Shown here in pieces: positions 52,946 through 61,833 of a stretch of 64,000 nt of DNA; the first letter of the stretch is position 1, and each line of letters starts with the position of its first letter. The notes under the pieces are model-generated. The model ran no database searches, was not told the origin of the DNA, and saw only the letters and a program-made list of their open reading frames with translations. The DNA is from DATNIC01 sp035604635 (GTDB lineage: Bacteria; Vulcanimicrobiota; Vulcanimicrobiia; Vulcanimicrobiales; Vulcanimicrobiaceae): positions 1 to 64,000 of the forward strand of contig DATNIC010000236.1 in assembly GCA_035604635.1 (NCBI GenBank), given 5' to 3'. A program made the position numbers and the translations under genes.

Positions 52946-53703
52946 GCAGATCATCGGCGCAGCCTAGCGTCGAACGGCGCATTTTTCCAGCCGGCCGCTC
53001 GCTGCATTTCTTCGGAATTGCCGGCGGCGACATCGCGGGGCGAAAATTTCAGGTCGCCGGCGAGCGCGCGAACGCGATCGGTTTCGGGCGGCTCTCCCTG
53101 ATCGTCCGTTACGTCCCGCACGAAGAGTGGAGCGGCGAGGTCTTGGAGCGCCGGCGGGTCGACGAACGCTGGTTTCTCGGTCAAGCGGCGCTGCACGAGC
53201 GTGTCCTCGAGCGCGCGATGATGCGCGGACCGGTCGCCCCCGCCGAGATGCTGACGGTCTTCCCGCGGCTCGACGACCTCGAGGATACCGCGCGCGCCAA
53301 CTACGATCGCTGGCGCCGCCTGCTGACCCGTCTGGCCGGCAAGGAAGAGTGGACGCTGCAAGTCTTTCACGGGCCGCACTTGCTCAAGCGCGAGCGCATC
53401 CCGTACATGCTGCGCACCGTCCCGGCGACGAGCCGGCCGGGAAGAGTCCGCATCCCGCAGATCGACGAACCGATCGCCGCTCATCTGGGCGGGCTTTGGA
53501 AGGCGTGCGCCGGCGTCGCAGCCGCATCGCGTCAAATCGAAGCGCGCGGCGGACCGAAGCAGGTCTTCGGCGCCGCGTTCTTGCTCGCGGCGAGCCGGAT
53601 TGAAGCGTTCAAGGAGACGCTCGCGGAGCACAACGGTGACGCGCGCCGGCTCGGCCTGGCCTATTATCTCGAGGGCCCGCGGCCGCCTTACACGTTCACC
53701 TAA
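52942..53703 (+). CDS. GvpL/GvpF-like gas-vesicle-type protein
   Basis: A 253-residue protein. F-F-G-I-A-G at the start, H-E-R-V-L-E-R-A-M-M-R-G-P-V-x-P-x-x-x-x-T-V-F in the middle and L-A-G-K-E-E-W-T-L-Q-V-F match the GvpL/GvpF pattern (V-Y-G-I, H...L-P-x-R-x-x-T-V-F, EW-x-x-K-V). The GTG overlaps the divIVA stop (GTGA). No gvpA or other gas-vesicle gene is present in the window, so a non-vesicle role linked to cell division is suggested. Confidence 0.65.
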   Translation: MSRSSAQPSVERRIFPAGRSLHFFGIAGGDIAGRKFQVAGERANAIGFGRLSLIVRYVPHEEWSGEVLERRRVDERWFLGQAALHERVLERAMMRGPVAPAEMLTVFPRLDDLEDTARANYDRWRRLLTRLAGKEEWTLQVFHGPHLLKRERIPYMLRTVPATSRPGRVRIPQIDEPIAAHLGGLWKACAGVAAASRQIEARGGPKQVFGAAFLLAASRIEAFKETLAEHNGDARRLGLAYYLEGPRPPYTFT

Positions 53704-53721
53704 CGAGCGGCGTTTTCAGGC

Positions 53722-54585
53722 TTAGAACGGTCTGCGCGTTGACGGCGCTGCGGGGAGGGCCGGCGCGCGCGCGCCCTGCACGGTGATGGTCGCCGGCAGC
53801 GCCGTCGGCTGGCTATTCGCTTGATTTTGCGTTTGCGTTGCGGTGACGACTCCCGCCGCCGCTCCGGCCGCGCCTGCAGCAGCCGCACCCGCGGCCGCCG
53901 CGGCCGGCGCTGCGGCTGCAGCTGCCGCGCTGGTCACGCCCGCCGTCGCGGCGGCGACTCCGGACGACGAGCTGACGCTCACGCCTGCGCTCGAAAAGCT
54001 GCTGGTCACCGCGCTCGTCAGCGTGCCGCTCACGACGGCACCGCTCGCCGAGACCGTGACGACCTGTCCGGTCAAGACGGTCAGCGTTTGACCCCCAACG
54101 CTGACCGTGACGCTGTCGGCCGCGCAGACGAGGCATGCGACGGTCGTATTTCCGGCGGTGAACGCGAGCAAACCGATCGTGCCTCGCACACCGACCGTCG
54201 ACGTGGGAGTGACGAAGCGGTAGTTCGCAGCTCCCCCGGTTGGGCGGCGAATGTCGAACCGCAGCGTCCCGTTGTTCACCGTGATCGTCGCACCCGGTCC
54301 TTGCGCCGTCTGATTGAATGCGCCGACCTGCACGCGCGTATCCTGGCCGAGCCCGACGATCGACGAGTCCGGTAACGTCAGCAGCGCCGCCGATTTTGCC
54401 TGCGTGACCGCAAACGCATCGTCGGGCAAGACGTAGGATCCCTTGATAGCAGTGAAACGCGCGTTCGCGTCGGCTTGATAGCCCGTGTCTCCCTTGAGAT
54501 GTTTGAACTCTTTGTTGCTGGCGGCACCGAGCGAGATTGGTGCGAGGCTCAGCAAACATGCGAGGGCGAGCGCGCGGCGCAGCAT
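53722..54585 (-). CDS. secreted FecR-domain protein with Ala-rich tail
   Basis: A 287-residue protein. Signal peptide residues 1-22; FecR-like domain (about 30-170) with L-P-D-S-S-I-V-G-L-G and T-P-T-S-T-V-G-V-R-G-T; then an Ala/Gly/Ser-rich low-complexity region (190-250). GGAG lies 6 nt before ATG at 54585. No adjacent ECF sigma factor, so it is not a classical sigma-regulator. Confidence 0.8.
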   Translation of the reverse strand: MLRRALALACLLSLAPISLGAASNKEFKHLKGDTGYQADANARFTAIKGSYVLPDDAFAVTQAKSAALLTLPDSSIVGLGQDTRVQVGAFNQTAQGPGATITVNNGTLRFDIRRPTGGAANYRFVTPTSTVGVRGTIGLLAFTAGNTTVACLVCAADSVTVSVGGQTLTVLTGQVVTVSASGAVVSGTLTSAVTSSFSSAGVSVSSSSGVAAATAGVTSAAAAAAAPAAAAAGAAAAGAAGAAAGVVTATQTQNQANSQPTALPATITVQGARAPALPAAPSTRRPF

Positions 54586-54598
54586 CGTCATCTCCTTC

Positions 54599-56467
54599 TT
54601 AAGGGCCGGACACGACGCCGGTTGGGTTAGAGAGGGTGCCGAATTGGGCGCCGAACAGCGGCGTGTTTTGACCGATGTTGTAGGCTGTAAGCACGCCCTG
54701 TCCATTGGCCGTTCCGACGATGTAGACCGAGGTCGTGTTCGCGGCGGGTAGCGGGGAGCCGGGGCCGGATGCGGGCGCGACGTACGACGATGGGACATTC
54801 GCCGTAGGAGTCAAAGCGAACGGCGTCCAGGATGCGGTCTGCGTGAAAGACGTCCCGCCGGAACACGTCACGAGGATCGCGCCGGCCGAAGCGGTTGTCA
54901 CGATTGCCGTGTTCGAACTGGGGAAGAACGTGACACTCTGCGGTTGGCCGGGAAGTGCGATCGGCGATCCGATTTGCGTAATCGTCGATGTCCCGGTCGC
55001 GTTGATTTTGAGCGCCGAGACCGTATTGTTCCCCTTGTTCGTGACGAGCGCGCAGAGGTTGTCGCTGCTCGGACCGCTGACCCCGGCCGGACTCCCGCCG
55101 AGCGAGAGCGTGGCGTCGATGGCGAGCGTGTTTGTGTTGAACGCCCTCACCGTCCCGTCCCCCGAGTCGGCGACGAACCCGTCGTTGCCGAATCCTTCGA
55201 GATTCAGCCCGCCAAGCGCGCTACCGACCGTGTTGGACGCAGCTGCCGGGGTGATGATCTGATACGGGCTCACCGTTTGGATGTTGAATCTCACGAGCTT
55301 GCTTGGAGAAACCGTCACATACAGATCGTCGCCCCCTCCCGCGGCATAGGTGGACTGCATGCGGCGCGGCGTCCCCGTGAGCGACACTGTTTGCAGAACG
55401 CTGTTCGCGACAACATCGACGACGACGAGCGTGTTGTTGCCGGTGCCCTCTGCAATGACGTGCTTTACGGCATTGTTCTGGTTCCAATTGTACCGATCGT
55501 AGACCAGTTCGGCTGGGTTCGTCCCGGCCGGAAGCATGATCGCCCCGGAGGTGCTCGTTTGGGCGCAGACGTCGTAGGTATCGATCAAGTTGTTCGCGCC
55601 GTCGGCGATGTAAACGTAATGGGGACCGAGCGGCGTGGCCCTGATCGGGGTAATGGTTCCGCTGCCGATGACGCCATTGGGGACGCCCTGCGCAGTCAAC
55701 CCTATGGCGCTGACGATCGCGACTCCGTTGGTCGGGACTCCGCCATTGTAGGTGAGCGTGAACGTACCGGTCGCCGTCGTATACGGACCGGGCGAAAACG
55801 TGATGCTCCCTGTCGTGTCGGAAACGCTCGCTGTGAACGGGTTTCCTATGGTGCCGCTTAACACTCCGCCGTCCGCATCCATTGTGGAGTAGGTGCTCGA
55901 CACGGTCGCAGGCGTTCCGATGATCGGACACTGAAATCCTTGTTGGTTCTGGAATGTCTGGATGTTCGCGATGATCGGATTCGTCGAGACCGAGAACGCG
56001 TTCGGCGTCCCTTGCGCGACCAAGATGTTCGTCGTGCTCGTCGAGAGGATGTTCGACGTTGCCTTCGTCGTGTTGTCGTAGGTGTTCACGACGAGCTGTG
56101 AGCTTCCGAGCGGCGCCATGAGCTGCAGCGTGCAAACGAAGCCGCTGGTTGCCGCCTTGCAATTCGATTGCAGCGCGGAGAGGGGATAGAACACGTAGCC
56201 CGAGGCTTTGCCGCCCTGCACCGCTTGCAGGTCGATCCCTTGCGTGTACGACGTGAGGTATGCCGGCCGCCGCTTCGTGGAGCTGGTCGCAGGCGGGTTG
56301 GGTATCGTCACCGTGACCGTCGCGCTCGCGGTTGCCGTCGACCCGCCGCCACCGGACCCGGCCGGAACTGACGAGTTGCCGCCGCCACCGCCGCCGCCGC
56401 AACCGACCAGCGCCACGAGCGTCATGGCGATTGCCGATTTACGAACGAGTCCCAAAGCGGAACGCAA
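54599..56467 (-). CDS. propeller lipoprotein (YncE/40-residue-repeat-like)
   Basis: A 622-residue surface lipoprotein. TTG at 56467, 6 nt after AGGAGG, gives a signal peptide ending L-V-A-L-V-G-C (lipobox) followed by a poly-Gly stretch and Ser/Thr-rich linker. N-terminal half: Ig-like beta domains; C-terminal half: repeats of the V-V-D-V-V/N-T-V-S-A-L kind typical of beta-propellers. Ligand unknown. Divergent from leuB. Confidence 0.8.
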   Translation of the reverse strand: MRSALGLVRKSAIAMTLVALVGCGGGGGGGNSSVPAGSGGGGSTATASATVTVTIPNPPATSSTKRRPAYLTSYTQGIDLQAVQGGKASGYVFYPLSALQSNCKAATSGFVCTLQLMAPLGSSQLVVNTYDNTTKATSNILSTSTTNILVAQGTPNAFSVSTNPIIANIQTFQNQQGFQCPIIGTPATVSSTYSTMDADGGVLSGTIGNPFTASVSDTTGSITFSPGPYTTATGTFTLTYNGGVPTNGVAIVSAIGLTAQGVPNGVIGSGTITPIRATPLGPHYVYIADGANNLIDTYDVCAQTSTSGAIMLPAGTNPAELVYDRYNWNQNNAVKHVIAEGTGNNTLVVVDVVANSVLQTVSLTGTPRRMQSTYAAGGGDDLYVTVSPSKLVRFNIQTVSPYQIITPAAASNTVGSALGGLNLEGFGNDGFVADSGDGTVRAFNTNTLAIDATLSLGGSPAGVSGPSSDNLCALVTNKGNNTVSALKINATGTSTITQIGSPIALPGQPQSVTFFPSSNTAIVTTASAGAILVTCSGGTSFTQTASWTPFALTPTANVPSSYVAPASGPGSPLPAANTTSVYIVGTANGQGVLTAYNIGQNTPLFGAQFGTLSNPTGVVSGP

Positions 56468-56549
56468 GAACAACCTCCTCTTCAAAGATGCGCGAGGTTG
56501 AGTGCCGGCCCTCCGAGGGAATACGACGCGCGGTAACAATTTTGCTCCC

Positions 56550-57611
56550 ATGACGACGATTTCGGTATTGCCGGGCGACGGCATCGGCCCGGAGGTGACT
56601 TCGTGCGCGCTCGAGGTCCTCAAGCAGGTCCGGCCCGATTGCAAGTATGTGACCTGCGCGGTCGGCGCCGCTGCGATCGCGAAGTTCGGTGATCCCTATC
56701 CGCTGGAGACGGAAGCGGTCGTCAAGCGCAGCGCGGCGATTCTCTTCGGCGCCGTCGGCGGGACCGAGTTCGACGGCAAGCCCGTGCAGGAACGGCCCGA
56801 ATGGGCGCTATTCCGGCTGCGCAAAGAGAACGACCTCTATGCAAACATCCGTCCGGTCCGCATCTTCGACGGTCTCGAGGACGCATCGAGCCTGAAGCCG
56901 GAGCTCGTGCGGGGCCTCGACTTGATCGTGCTGCGCGAACTGACGTCCGGACTCTACTTCGGGCATAAAGAGACCAGGATCATCGACGGGATCGAGACCT
57001 CCATCGACACGCTCCTCTACAACGCGAAGGAGATCGAGCGGATCGCGCGCTTCGGTTTCGAGTTGGCTCGCGGGCGTCGCAAGCACTTGACCTCGGTCGA
57101 CAAGCTCAACGTCTTGGAGACGTCGCGCCTGTGGCGGCGGATCGTGATCGAAGTCGCCAAGGACTTCCCCGACGTCGAGCTCGACCACATGCTCGTCGAC
57201 AACGCCGCGATGCAGCTGATCCGCGATCCGCAGCGCTTCGACGTCATCGTCACGGAAAACACGTTCGGCGACATCCTTTCGGACGAAGCGGCGATGCTGA
57301 CGGGCTCGATCGGAAATCTCCCGAGTGCGAGCTTGGGTGGCGGCGGGAGCGGCGCGCGGTTCGGCTTGTACGAGCCGATCAGCGGGACCGCGCCTGATAT
57401 CGCGGGCCAGGGAATCGCGAATCCGACTGCGGCGATCCTTTCGGCGGCGATGCTCGCGCGCTACAGCCTCAACGATCCCGAATCGGCGAAGCAGATCGAG
57501 GATGCGGTCGCAGAAGCGATTCGCGCCGGCGCGCGGACGCGCGATCTCGCCGGTAGCGGTGTGGCGCTCGGGACCATCGGCTTTACCGATATCGTTTTGC
57601 GCAAACTCTAG
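56550..57611 (+). CDS. leuB: 3-isopropylmalate dehydrogenase
   Basis: A 353-residue NAD-dependent enzyme of leucine synthesis. L-P-G-D-G-I-G-P-E-V, L-L-Y-N-A-K-E-I, D-K-L-N-V-L, D-N-A-A-M-Q-L and N-T-F-G-D-I-L-S-D-E-A and G-S-A/T-A-P-D-I-A-G are family signatures. ATG at 56550. It is not linked to leuA/leuCD in the window. Confidence 0.95.
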   Translation: MTTISVLPGDGIGPEVTSCALEVLKQVRPDCKYVTCAVGAAAIAKFGDPYPLETEAVVKRSAAILFGAVGGTEFDGKPVQERPEWALFRLRKENDLYANIRPVRIFDGLEDASSLKPELVRGLDLIVLRELTSGLYFGHKETRIIDGIETSIDTLLYNAKEIERIARFGFELARGRRKHLTSVDKLNVLETSRLWRRIVIEVAKDFPDVELDHMLVDNAAMQLIRDPQRFDVIVTENTFGDILSDEAAMLTGSIGNLPSASLGGGGSGARFGLYEPISGTAPDIAGQGIANPTAAILSAAMLARYSLNDPESAKQIEDAVAEAIRAGARTRDLAGSGVALGTIGFTDIVLRKL

Positions 57612-57640
57612 GCAACACGGCGGACATCTGCGCCGCCTAG
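57608..57640 (+). repeat. inverted repeat between leuB and the flagellar genes
   Basis: CTAGGC (57608-57613) and GCCTAG (57635-57640) flank a further GGCGG/CCGCC pair. It overlaps the leuB stop. No T-rich tail follows, so a weak terminator or a regulator site are both possible. Confidence 0.3.
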
Positions 57641-57650
57641 TATTCGCGCC

Positions 57651-58238
57651 ATGGACGGCATGGACTGGATGGCCGGCGCGATGCGCGCCGCACGCACGCG
57701 GCTCGACGTCGCCGCGCATAATCTCGCGAACGTCTCGACCGACGGCTTTCGCAAGGCGCGCGCCGATGCCGAGCTGACCGCGCGCGGGATCTTGCTGCGC
57801 GTCCGGACGACCGATACGCAGGGCGCGCTGCGGCACACCGGCGCGCCGTTCGATCTCGCGATCGTCGGCCCGGGCGAATTCGACGCCGGCGGCGTGAAGA
57901 CGCGTCTAGGCGCGTTTTCGCCCGATCGCGCGGGCTTTCTCGCGGACGCGCAGGGCCGCCGTTTGCACGGCGAGCGCGGCCCCGTGTTCGTCGACGCGCG
58001 GACGACGATCGAAGCCGACGGCTCGGTTCGCAGCGACGGCCGGGAGACGAACCGGATCCCGTTGCCGCACGGCTCGAGCCTCCGCAGCGGCTTCCTCGAG
58101 GGACCGAACACCGACGCGATCGGCGAGATGATCGAAGTTCTCAACGCCCAGCGTGCTTTCGAAACGGCGCAGAAAACGCTGCTCGCAATCGATCAGGTTC
58201 GCGAGCGTGCCGTGAGCGACGTGGAGAGACTAAAGTGA
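57651..58238 (+). CDS. short flagellar rod protein FlgF/FlgG-like
   Basis: A 195-residue protein. The N-terminal D-V-A-A-H-N-L-A-N-V-S-T-D-G-F is the rod/hook signature and the C-terminal I-E-V-L-N-A-Q-R-A-F-E pairs with it. It is about 50 residues shorter than normal FlgF/FlgG, so the middle domain is reduced. GTGA overlap with the next gene. Confidence 0.8.
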   Translation: MDGMDWMAGAMRAARTRLDVAAHNLANVSTDGFRKARADAELTARGILLRVRTTDTQGALRHTGAPFDLAIVGPGEFDAGGVKTRLGAFSPDRAGFLADAQGRRLHGERGPVFVDARTTIEADGSVRSDGRETNRIPLPHGSSLRSGFLEGPNTDAIGEMIEVLNAQRAFETAQKTLLAIDQVRERAVSDVERLK

Positions 58239-58963
58239 CGAACGCGATGTTCGCGTCGGCCTCGGGGATGGCGGCGCAACAGATCAATCTCGACGTCATA
58301 TCCGACAATCTTGCGAACGCCGACGTCGCCGGTTTCAAGGGAAGCGTCGCGGCGTTCACCGATATCCGCGTCCCCGGCGCGATCGGTCTGGGGACGGCTG
58401 CGATCGGGACCCATCTGCTATTCGAGCAAGGAAAGCTGATGAAGACGGGCGGCGCGTTCGACGTCGCGCTCGACGGGCCGGGCTTTTTCATCGTTCGCAA
58501 GGGGAACCAGGTCGCGTACACGCGCGCCGGCTCGTTCGAGCGCGCGCCGGACGGAAGCGTGCGCAACGCGGAAGGCTGGCGCCTCGACGGCGTGCGGATC
58601 CCGGACGACGCGATGCGCATCGACGTCCGGTCCGACGGGAGCGTCGCGATCGACACGGCGAACCGCAAGGCCGTCGCCGCGGGGAAGATCGCGGTCGTCT
58701 CCTTTGCCGCACCGGAACGTTTGCGCCCGCTCGGCGCAACGTTGTACGCGGCGACGCGCGACGCCGGGCGTGCGGTCCGCGCCGCCGCAGGCGACGACGC
58801 ACCGACGCGGATCGCCTTCGGGACGCTCGAGGCCTCGAACGTCTCGATCATCGAGTCGATGATGGCGATCCTCGCGGCGCAGCGCGCGTACGAAGCGAAT
58901 TCGAAGGGGGTCCAGGCGGCCGATGAGATGCTGCGCATCGTCAACAATCTCCATCGCTCCTAA
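58235..58963 (+). CDS. flagellar basal-body rod protein FlgF/FlgG
   Basis: A 242-residue distal rod protein. L-D-V-I-S-D-N-L-A-N-A-D-V-A-G-F-K at the start, A-F-D-V-A-L-D-G-P-G-F-F-I-V and Y-T-R-A-G-S-F in the middle, and M-A-I-L-A-A-Q-R-A-Y-E-A-N-S-K at the end. GTG start. FlgG versus FlgF cannot be fixed. Confidence 0.88.
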   Translation: MTNAMFASASGMAAQQINLDVISDNLANADVAGFKGSVAAFTDIRVPGAIGLGTAAIGTHLLFEQGKLMKTGGAFDVALDGPGFFIVRKGNQVAYTRAGSFERAPDGSVRNAEGWRLDGVRIPDDAMRIDVRSDGSVAIDTANRKAVAAGKIAVVSFAAPERLRPLGATLYAATRDAGRAVRAAAGDDAPTRIAFGTLEASNVSIIESMMAILAAQRAYEANSKGVQAADEMLRIVNNLHRS

Positions 58964-59120
58964 GGTCCCCACGCCGCGATCGTTCGTCGAAGCGACGTTG
59001 TTCGCGCAAGCGCTCCGTCCGCTTGCGGGCAGTCTGGGCTTCATGGGCGAGCTCGTCGTCGATGCGGTCGCGCGCGAGCTTTTTCTCACCCGCGCGAGGG
59101 AGGGCGATGCGCGATCGTGA
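58923..59120 (+). CDS. possible small rod-binding (FlgJ-N-like) protein
   Basis: A 65-residue frame overlapping the previous gene by 41 nt and the next by 14. Its second half (F-V-E-A-T-L-F-A-Q-A-L then G-F-M-G-E-L-V-V-D-A-V-A-R-E-L) is like the FlgJ N-terminal rod-binding domain. The start is doubtful (ATG 58923). It fits this operon position. Confidence 0.4.
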   Translation: MRCCASSTISIAPKVPTPRSFVEATLFAQALRPLAGSLGFMGELVVDAVARELFLTRAREGDARS

Positions 59121-59775
59121 GGCGGAGATCCGCGAGCTCTTCCCGATGCTGCGCGTGATCGCACGGCGCATCGCGCGACTCGTCCCGGGCGCCGACGTGG
59201 GGGATTTGGTCGGCGATGGGAGCGTCGGCCTGATCCGCGCGGTCGACTCGTTCGATCCCGAGCGCGGCGTCCCGCTCCGCTCGTACGCGCGTCACATCGT
59301 CATCGGCGCGATGCTCAACGGAGTGCGCCGGATGGATCCGGTCTCCGAGCGCGTCCGCCGGACGCTGCGCCGCGCCGAAGCGGCTCGCCTCGAGCGCGCG
59401 CACGAAACCGGGCTGCTCCCGTCGCTGCGCGAGATGGAGGATGAGATTCCCGGTCTGGCGCGCGCACGGCGAGAGGCGCACCGGCATGCGCCGCTCTCGC
59501 TCGACGGGCCGCTCGCGATCGGGGAAGCGTACGAAGCGCTTCACTCGAGCGATCCGGCCGACGCAGTCATCGAGCGCGACAAACGTGCTGCGATCGCGCG
59601 GATGCTGGCCACGCTGCCCAAGCGGCAGCGCCGGCTCCTCTACCTGCACTACTGGAACGGCGTCTCGCTGCGTTCGGTCAGCCGGCAGATGATGGTCTCG
59701 CCGCAGCGTGCCTCGCAGCTCCATCTCATCGCCCTCGCGCGGTTGCGTACGGCGATGCAGCATGAGCGGTATTAG
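59107..59775 (+). CDS. FliA-type (sigma-28) RNA polymerase sigma factor
   Basis: A 222-residue sigma-70-family protein with regions 2 (D-L-V-G-D-G-S-V-G-L-I-R-A-V-D-S-F-D-P), 3 (M-L-N-G-V-R-R-M-D) and 4 (L-P-K-R-Q-R-R-L-L-Y-L-H-Y-W). This FliA layout suggests control of late flagellar genes. GAGGGAGGG before the ATG. Confidence 0.85.
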   Translation: MRDREAEIRELFPMLRVIARRIARLVPGADVGDLVGDGSVGLIRAVDSFDPERGVPLRSYARHIVIGAMLNGVRRMDPVSERVRRTLRRAEAARLERAHETGLLPSLREMEDEIPGLARARREAHRHAPLSLDGPLAIGEAYEALHSSDPADAVIERDKRAAIARMLATLPKRQRRLLYLHYWNGVSLRSVSRQMMVSPQRASQLHLIALARLRTAMQHERY

Positions 59776-60046
59776 GGACGCCGAGGCCGCGCTCGCTGCG
59801 CTCCCGCCGATCGCGGCCGCGCAGCGCAACGAGCCGGAGATCGCGCCCGTCCAAACGCTCCCGCGCGACCATCCGCATTGGGTTCGCGACACGATCTCCA
59901 TCTCGTCGCGCGCCCGCGCGCTCCTCGAACGGGTTCGGCCGGTCGTGATTCGCGTGCTCTGCTTCTGGGACCACGCGCTGCGAACCATCTCGATCGGCGG
60001 CCGGTCGCTCAGCGTCGATCCGAGCGGCTCCTATCGCGTCGAGTGA
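59762..60046 (+). CDS. small protein downstream of the sigma factor (FlgM-like?)
   Basis: A 94-residue protein overlapping the sigma gene by 14 nt. It has D-T-I-S-I-S-S-R-A-R-A-L-L near residue 45, a little like the D-x-V-x-L-S-x-x-A-R of FlgM anti-sigma proteins, but the C-terminus does not match. Role unknown; an anti-sigma function is a guess from position. Confidence 0.5.
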   Translation: MSGIRDAEAALAALPPIAAAQRNEPEIAPVQTLPRDHPHWVRDTISISSRARALLERVRPVVIRVLCFWDHALRTISIGGRSLSVDPSGSYRVE

Positions 60047-60082
60047 TGGGACATTGCGACAAGGACGCGGAACGGGACGCGC

Positions 60083-61021
60083 ATGCTTTCGCGCTCGCGC
60101 TTTCTGTCCGTTACTGCCGCTTCGGCCGCGGCTGGCATCCCGTTGCGGGCGCGCGCGCAGGCCGGGCGGCTGCGCATCGGTGCGATTACGAGCGACACCT
60201 ACGGTGAGGCGTACTACGCCGACGACCTGGGGTTTTTCAAGAAGGCCGGGCTCGACGTCGAGATTTCGACGATGACCAATGGGACGGCGATCCTCAACGC
60301 GGTGATCGGCGGCTCGCTCGATATCGGGATCTCCAACACGGTCGCGATCAGCAACGCGGTGATCCACGGCTTTCCGGTCGGTTTCATCGCCGGCGGTGCC
60401 CTCTATCTTTCGAGCGCTCCGACGACGGTGCTATGCGTGGATCGCGGCTCGCCGTTACGCAACGCGAAGGAACTGGAAGGGAAGGTCGTCGCCGTATCGG
60501 CGCTGCGCGACATGAACGCCGCCGGCACGCGCGCGTGGCTGACGCAAAACGGCGCCGACGTGACGAAGGTCCAGTTCATCGAGATGGCGTTTCCCGAGAT
60601 GGCGCCGGCCTTGCGCCGCGGGATCATCGCGGCCGCGACGATCCCCGAGCCGCAGCTCACCGATGCGAAGAACGACGTGCGGATCTTTGCCAAGTTCTTC
60701 GACGTGATCGGGAAGCGCTTCATGAACGGCGGCTGGTTCTCGACGCCCGATTACGTGAAGAAAAACCCCGACGTGGTGAAGCGCTACGTCGAAGTGATCT
60801 ACGCGACCGCGAAGTGGGCGAACGCGCACCATCCCGAATCGGCCGCGATCCTCTCCAAATATTCCAAAGTGAGCCTCGCGACGACGCAGACGATGACGCG
60901 CGCCGTCTATTCCGAGTCGCTCGATCCGCGTCTCATTCAGCCGTCGATCGACGTCGCGTTCCGATATAAATTGCTCGATCGCGCGGTCAACGCGAGCGAG
61001 ATCATCGCGACGACCTCTTAG
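60083..61021 (+). CDS. NMT1/THI5-like substrate-binding protein, distant copy
   Basis: A 312-residue secreted binding protein with S-R-S-R-F-L signal peptide. It shares Y-G-E-A-Y-Y-A-D-D-L-G-F-F-K-K-A-G-L, E-L-E-G-K-V-V-A-V, W-A-N-A-H-H and S-K-V-S with the triplet at 29479-32299, but T-E-P-W-L-S is replaced by P-E-P-Q-L-T. No transporter nearby. Confidence 0.82.
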   Translation: MLSRSRFLSVTAASAAAGIPLRARAQAGRLRIGAITSDTYGEAYYADDLGFFKKAGLDVEISTMTNGTAILNAVIGGSLDIGISNTVAISNAVIHGFPVGFIAGGALYLSSAPTTVLCVDRGSPLRNAKELEGKVVAVSALRDMNAAGTRAWLTQNGADVTKVQFIEMAFPEMAPALRRGIIAAATIPEPQLTDAKNDVRIFAKFFDVIGKRFMNGGWFSTPDYVKKNPDVVKRYVEVIYATAKWANAHHPESAAILSKYSKVSLATTQTMTRAVYSESLDPRLIQPSIDVAFRYKLLDRAVNASEIIATTS

Positions 61022-61833
61022 CGGCCTTCGAGCGTCGCGACGACGCCGTCGAGCAAATCTGTGAAGCGTCCGGCGTTGGCGCGGCCGATCGCAACGACGT
61101 CCGCATGGGTGCTGTTCGGCGATCCGACGATGTTCGTTATGAGGCTGATCCCCAGGACCGTCAGGCCGAGTGCCCGCGCCGCGATCGTCTCGAGGACGGT
61201 CGACATGCCGACGGCATCGGCGCCGAGCATCCGCAGCACGCGCGCCTCGGCCGGCGTCTCGAACGACGGGCCCAGCACCGCAGCGTACGTCCCGACATGC
61301 GTTCGCAGGCCTTGCCCGCTCGCGATCGCTTGCGCGCGTTCGCGCAGCAGCGGCGCGTACGCATCGAGCAGGTCGACGAACGCCTCGCCGCGTCTGGCGC
61401 GGCTCGTTGCGGCCAGCGGATTGGCTCCGAGTAAGTTGACGTGGTCGGCGATAAACATGAAATCACCGGGCGTATAGTCGCCGTTGAGCGCACCGGCGGC
61501 GTTCGTCAGGACGATCGTGCGGGCGCCGGCTTCGGCGGCGATCTCGACCGGCGCGACGACGTCTTCGGGATCGTACCCTTGATAGAGATGAAAGCGGCCC
61601 GCGAAGGCGACGACGCGGCGCGCCTGCATCATCCCGATGAGCGCCATGCCCGGTTGGCCGAAGACCATCTTGCTTGGCATCCCCACGATCTTCGCATAGG
61701 GTAGCGGATCGACGGCGATCTTCGTGCTCAGCGCCTCACCGAGTCCCGTCCCGAGGACGATCGCGCAATCGATCTTGCCGCCGGCCCGCTCGCGCAAGAG
61801 CGCGCCGGCAGCGCGGACGTGTTTGCGTCTCAC
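61018..61833 (-). CDS. purine nucleoside phosphorylase
   Basis: A 271-residue trimeric-type PNP (PunA/DeoD2-like). G-R-F-H-L-Y-Q-G-Y, N-A-A-G-A-L-N, and V-G-M-S-T-V-x-E are hallmarks. The GTG overlaps the gpmI stop (GTGA). It salvages purine nucleosides; coupling with glycolytic genes is unexplained. Confidence 0.92.
   Translation of the reverse strand: MRRKHVRAAGALLRERAGGKIDCAIVLGTGLGEALSTKIAVDPLPYAKIVGMPSKMVFGQPGMALIGMMQARRVVAFAGRFHLYQGYDPEDVVAPVEIAAEAGARTIVLTNAAGALNGDYTPGDFMFIADHVNLLGANPLAATSRARRGEAFVDLLDAYAPLLRERAQAIASGQGLRTHVGTYAAVLGPSFETPAEARVLRMLGADAVGMSTVLETIAARALGLTVLGISLITNIVGSPNSTHADVVAIGRANAGRFTDLLDGVVATLEGR

Noticed and set aside
55221..56402. 393-residue minus-strand frame within the propeller lipoprotein gene
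   Set aside because: Low-complexity Arg/His-rich, without motifs; the lipoprotein frame has lipobox, Shine-Dalgarno and repeats.
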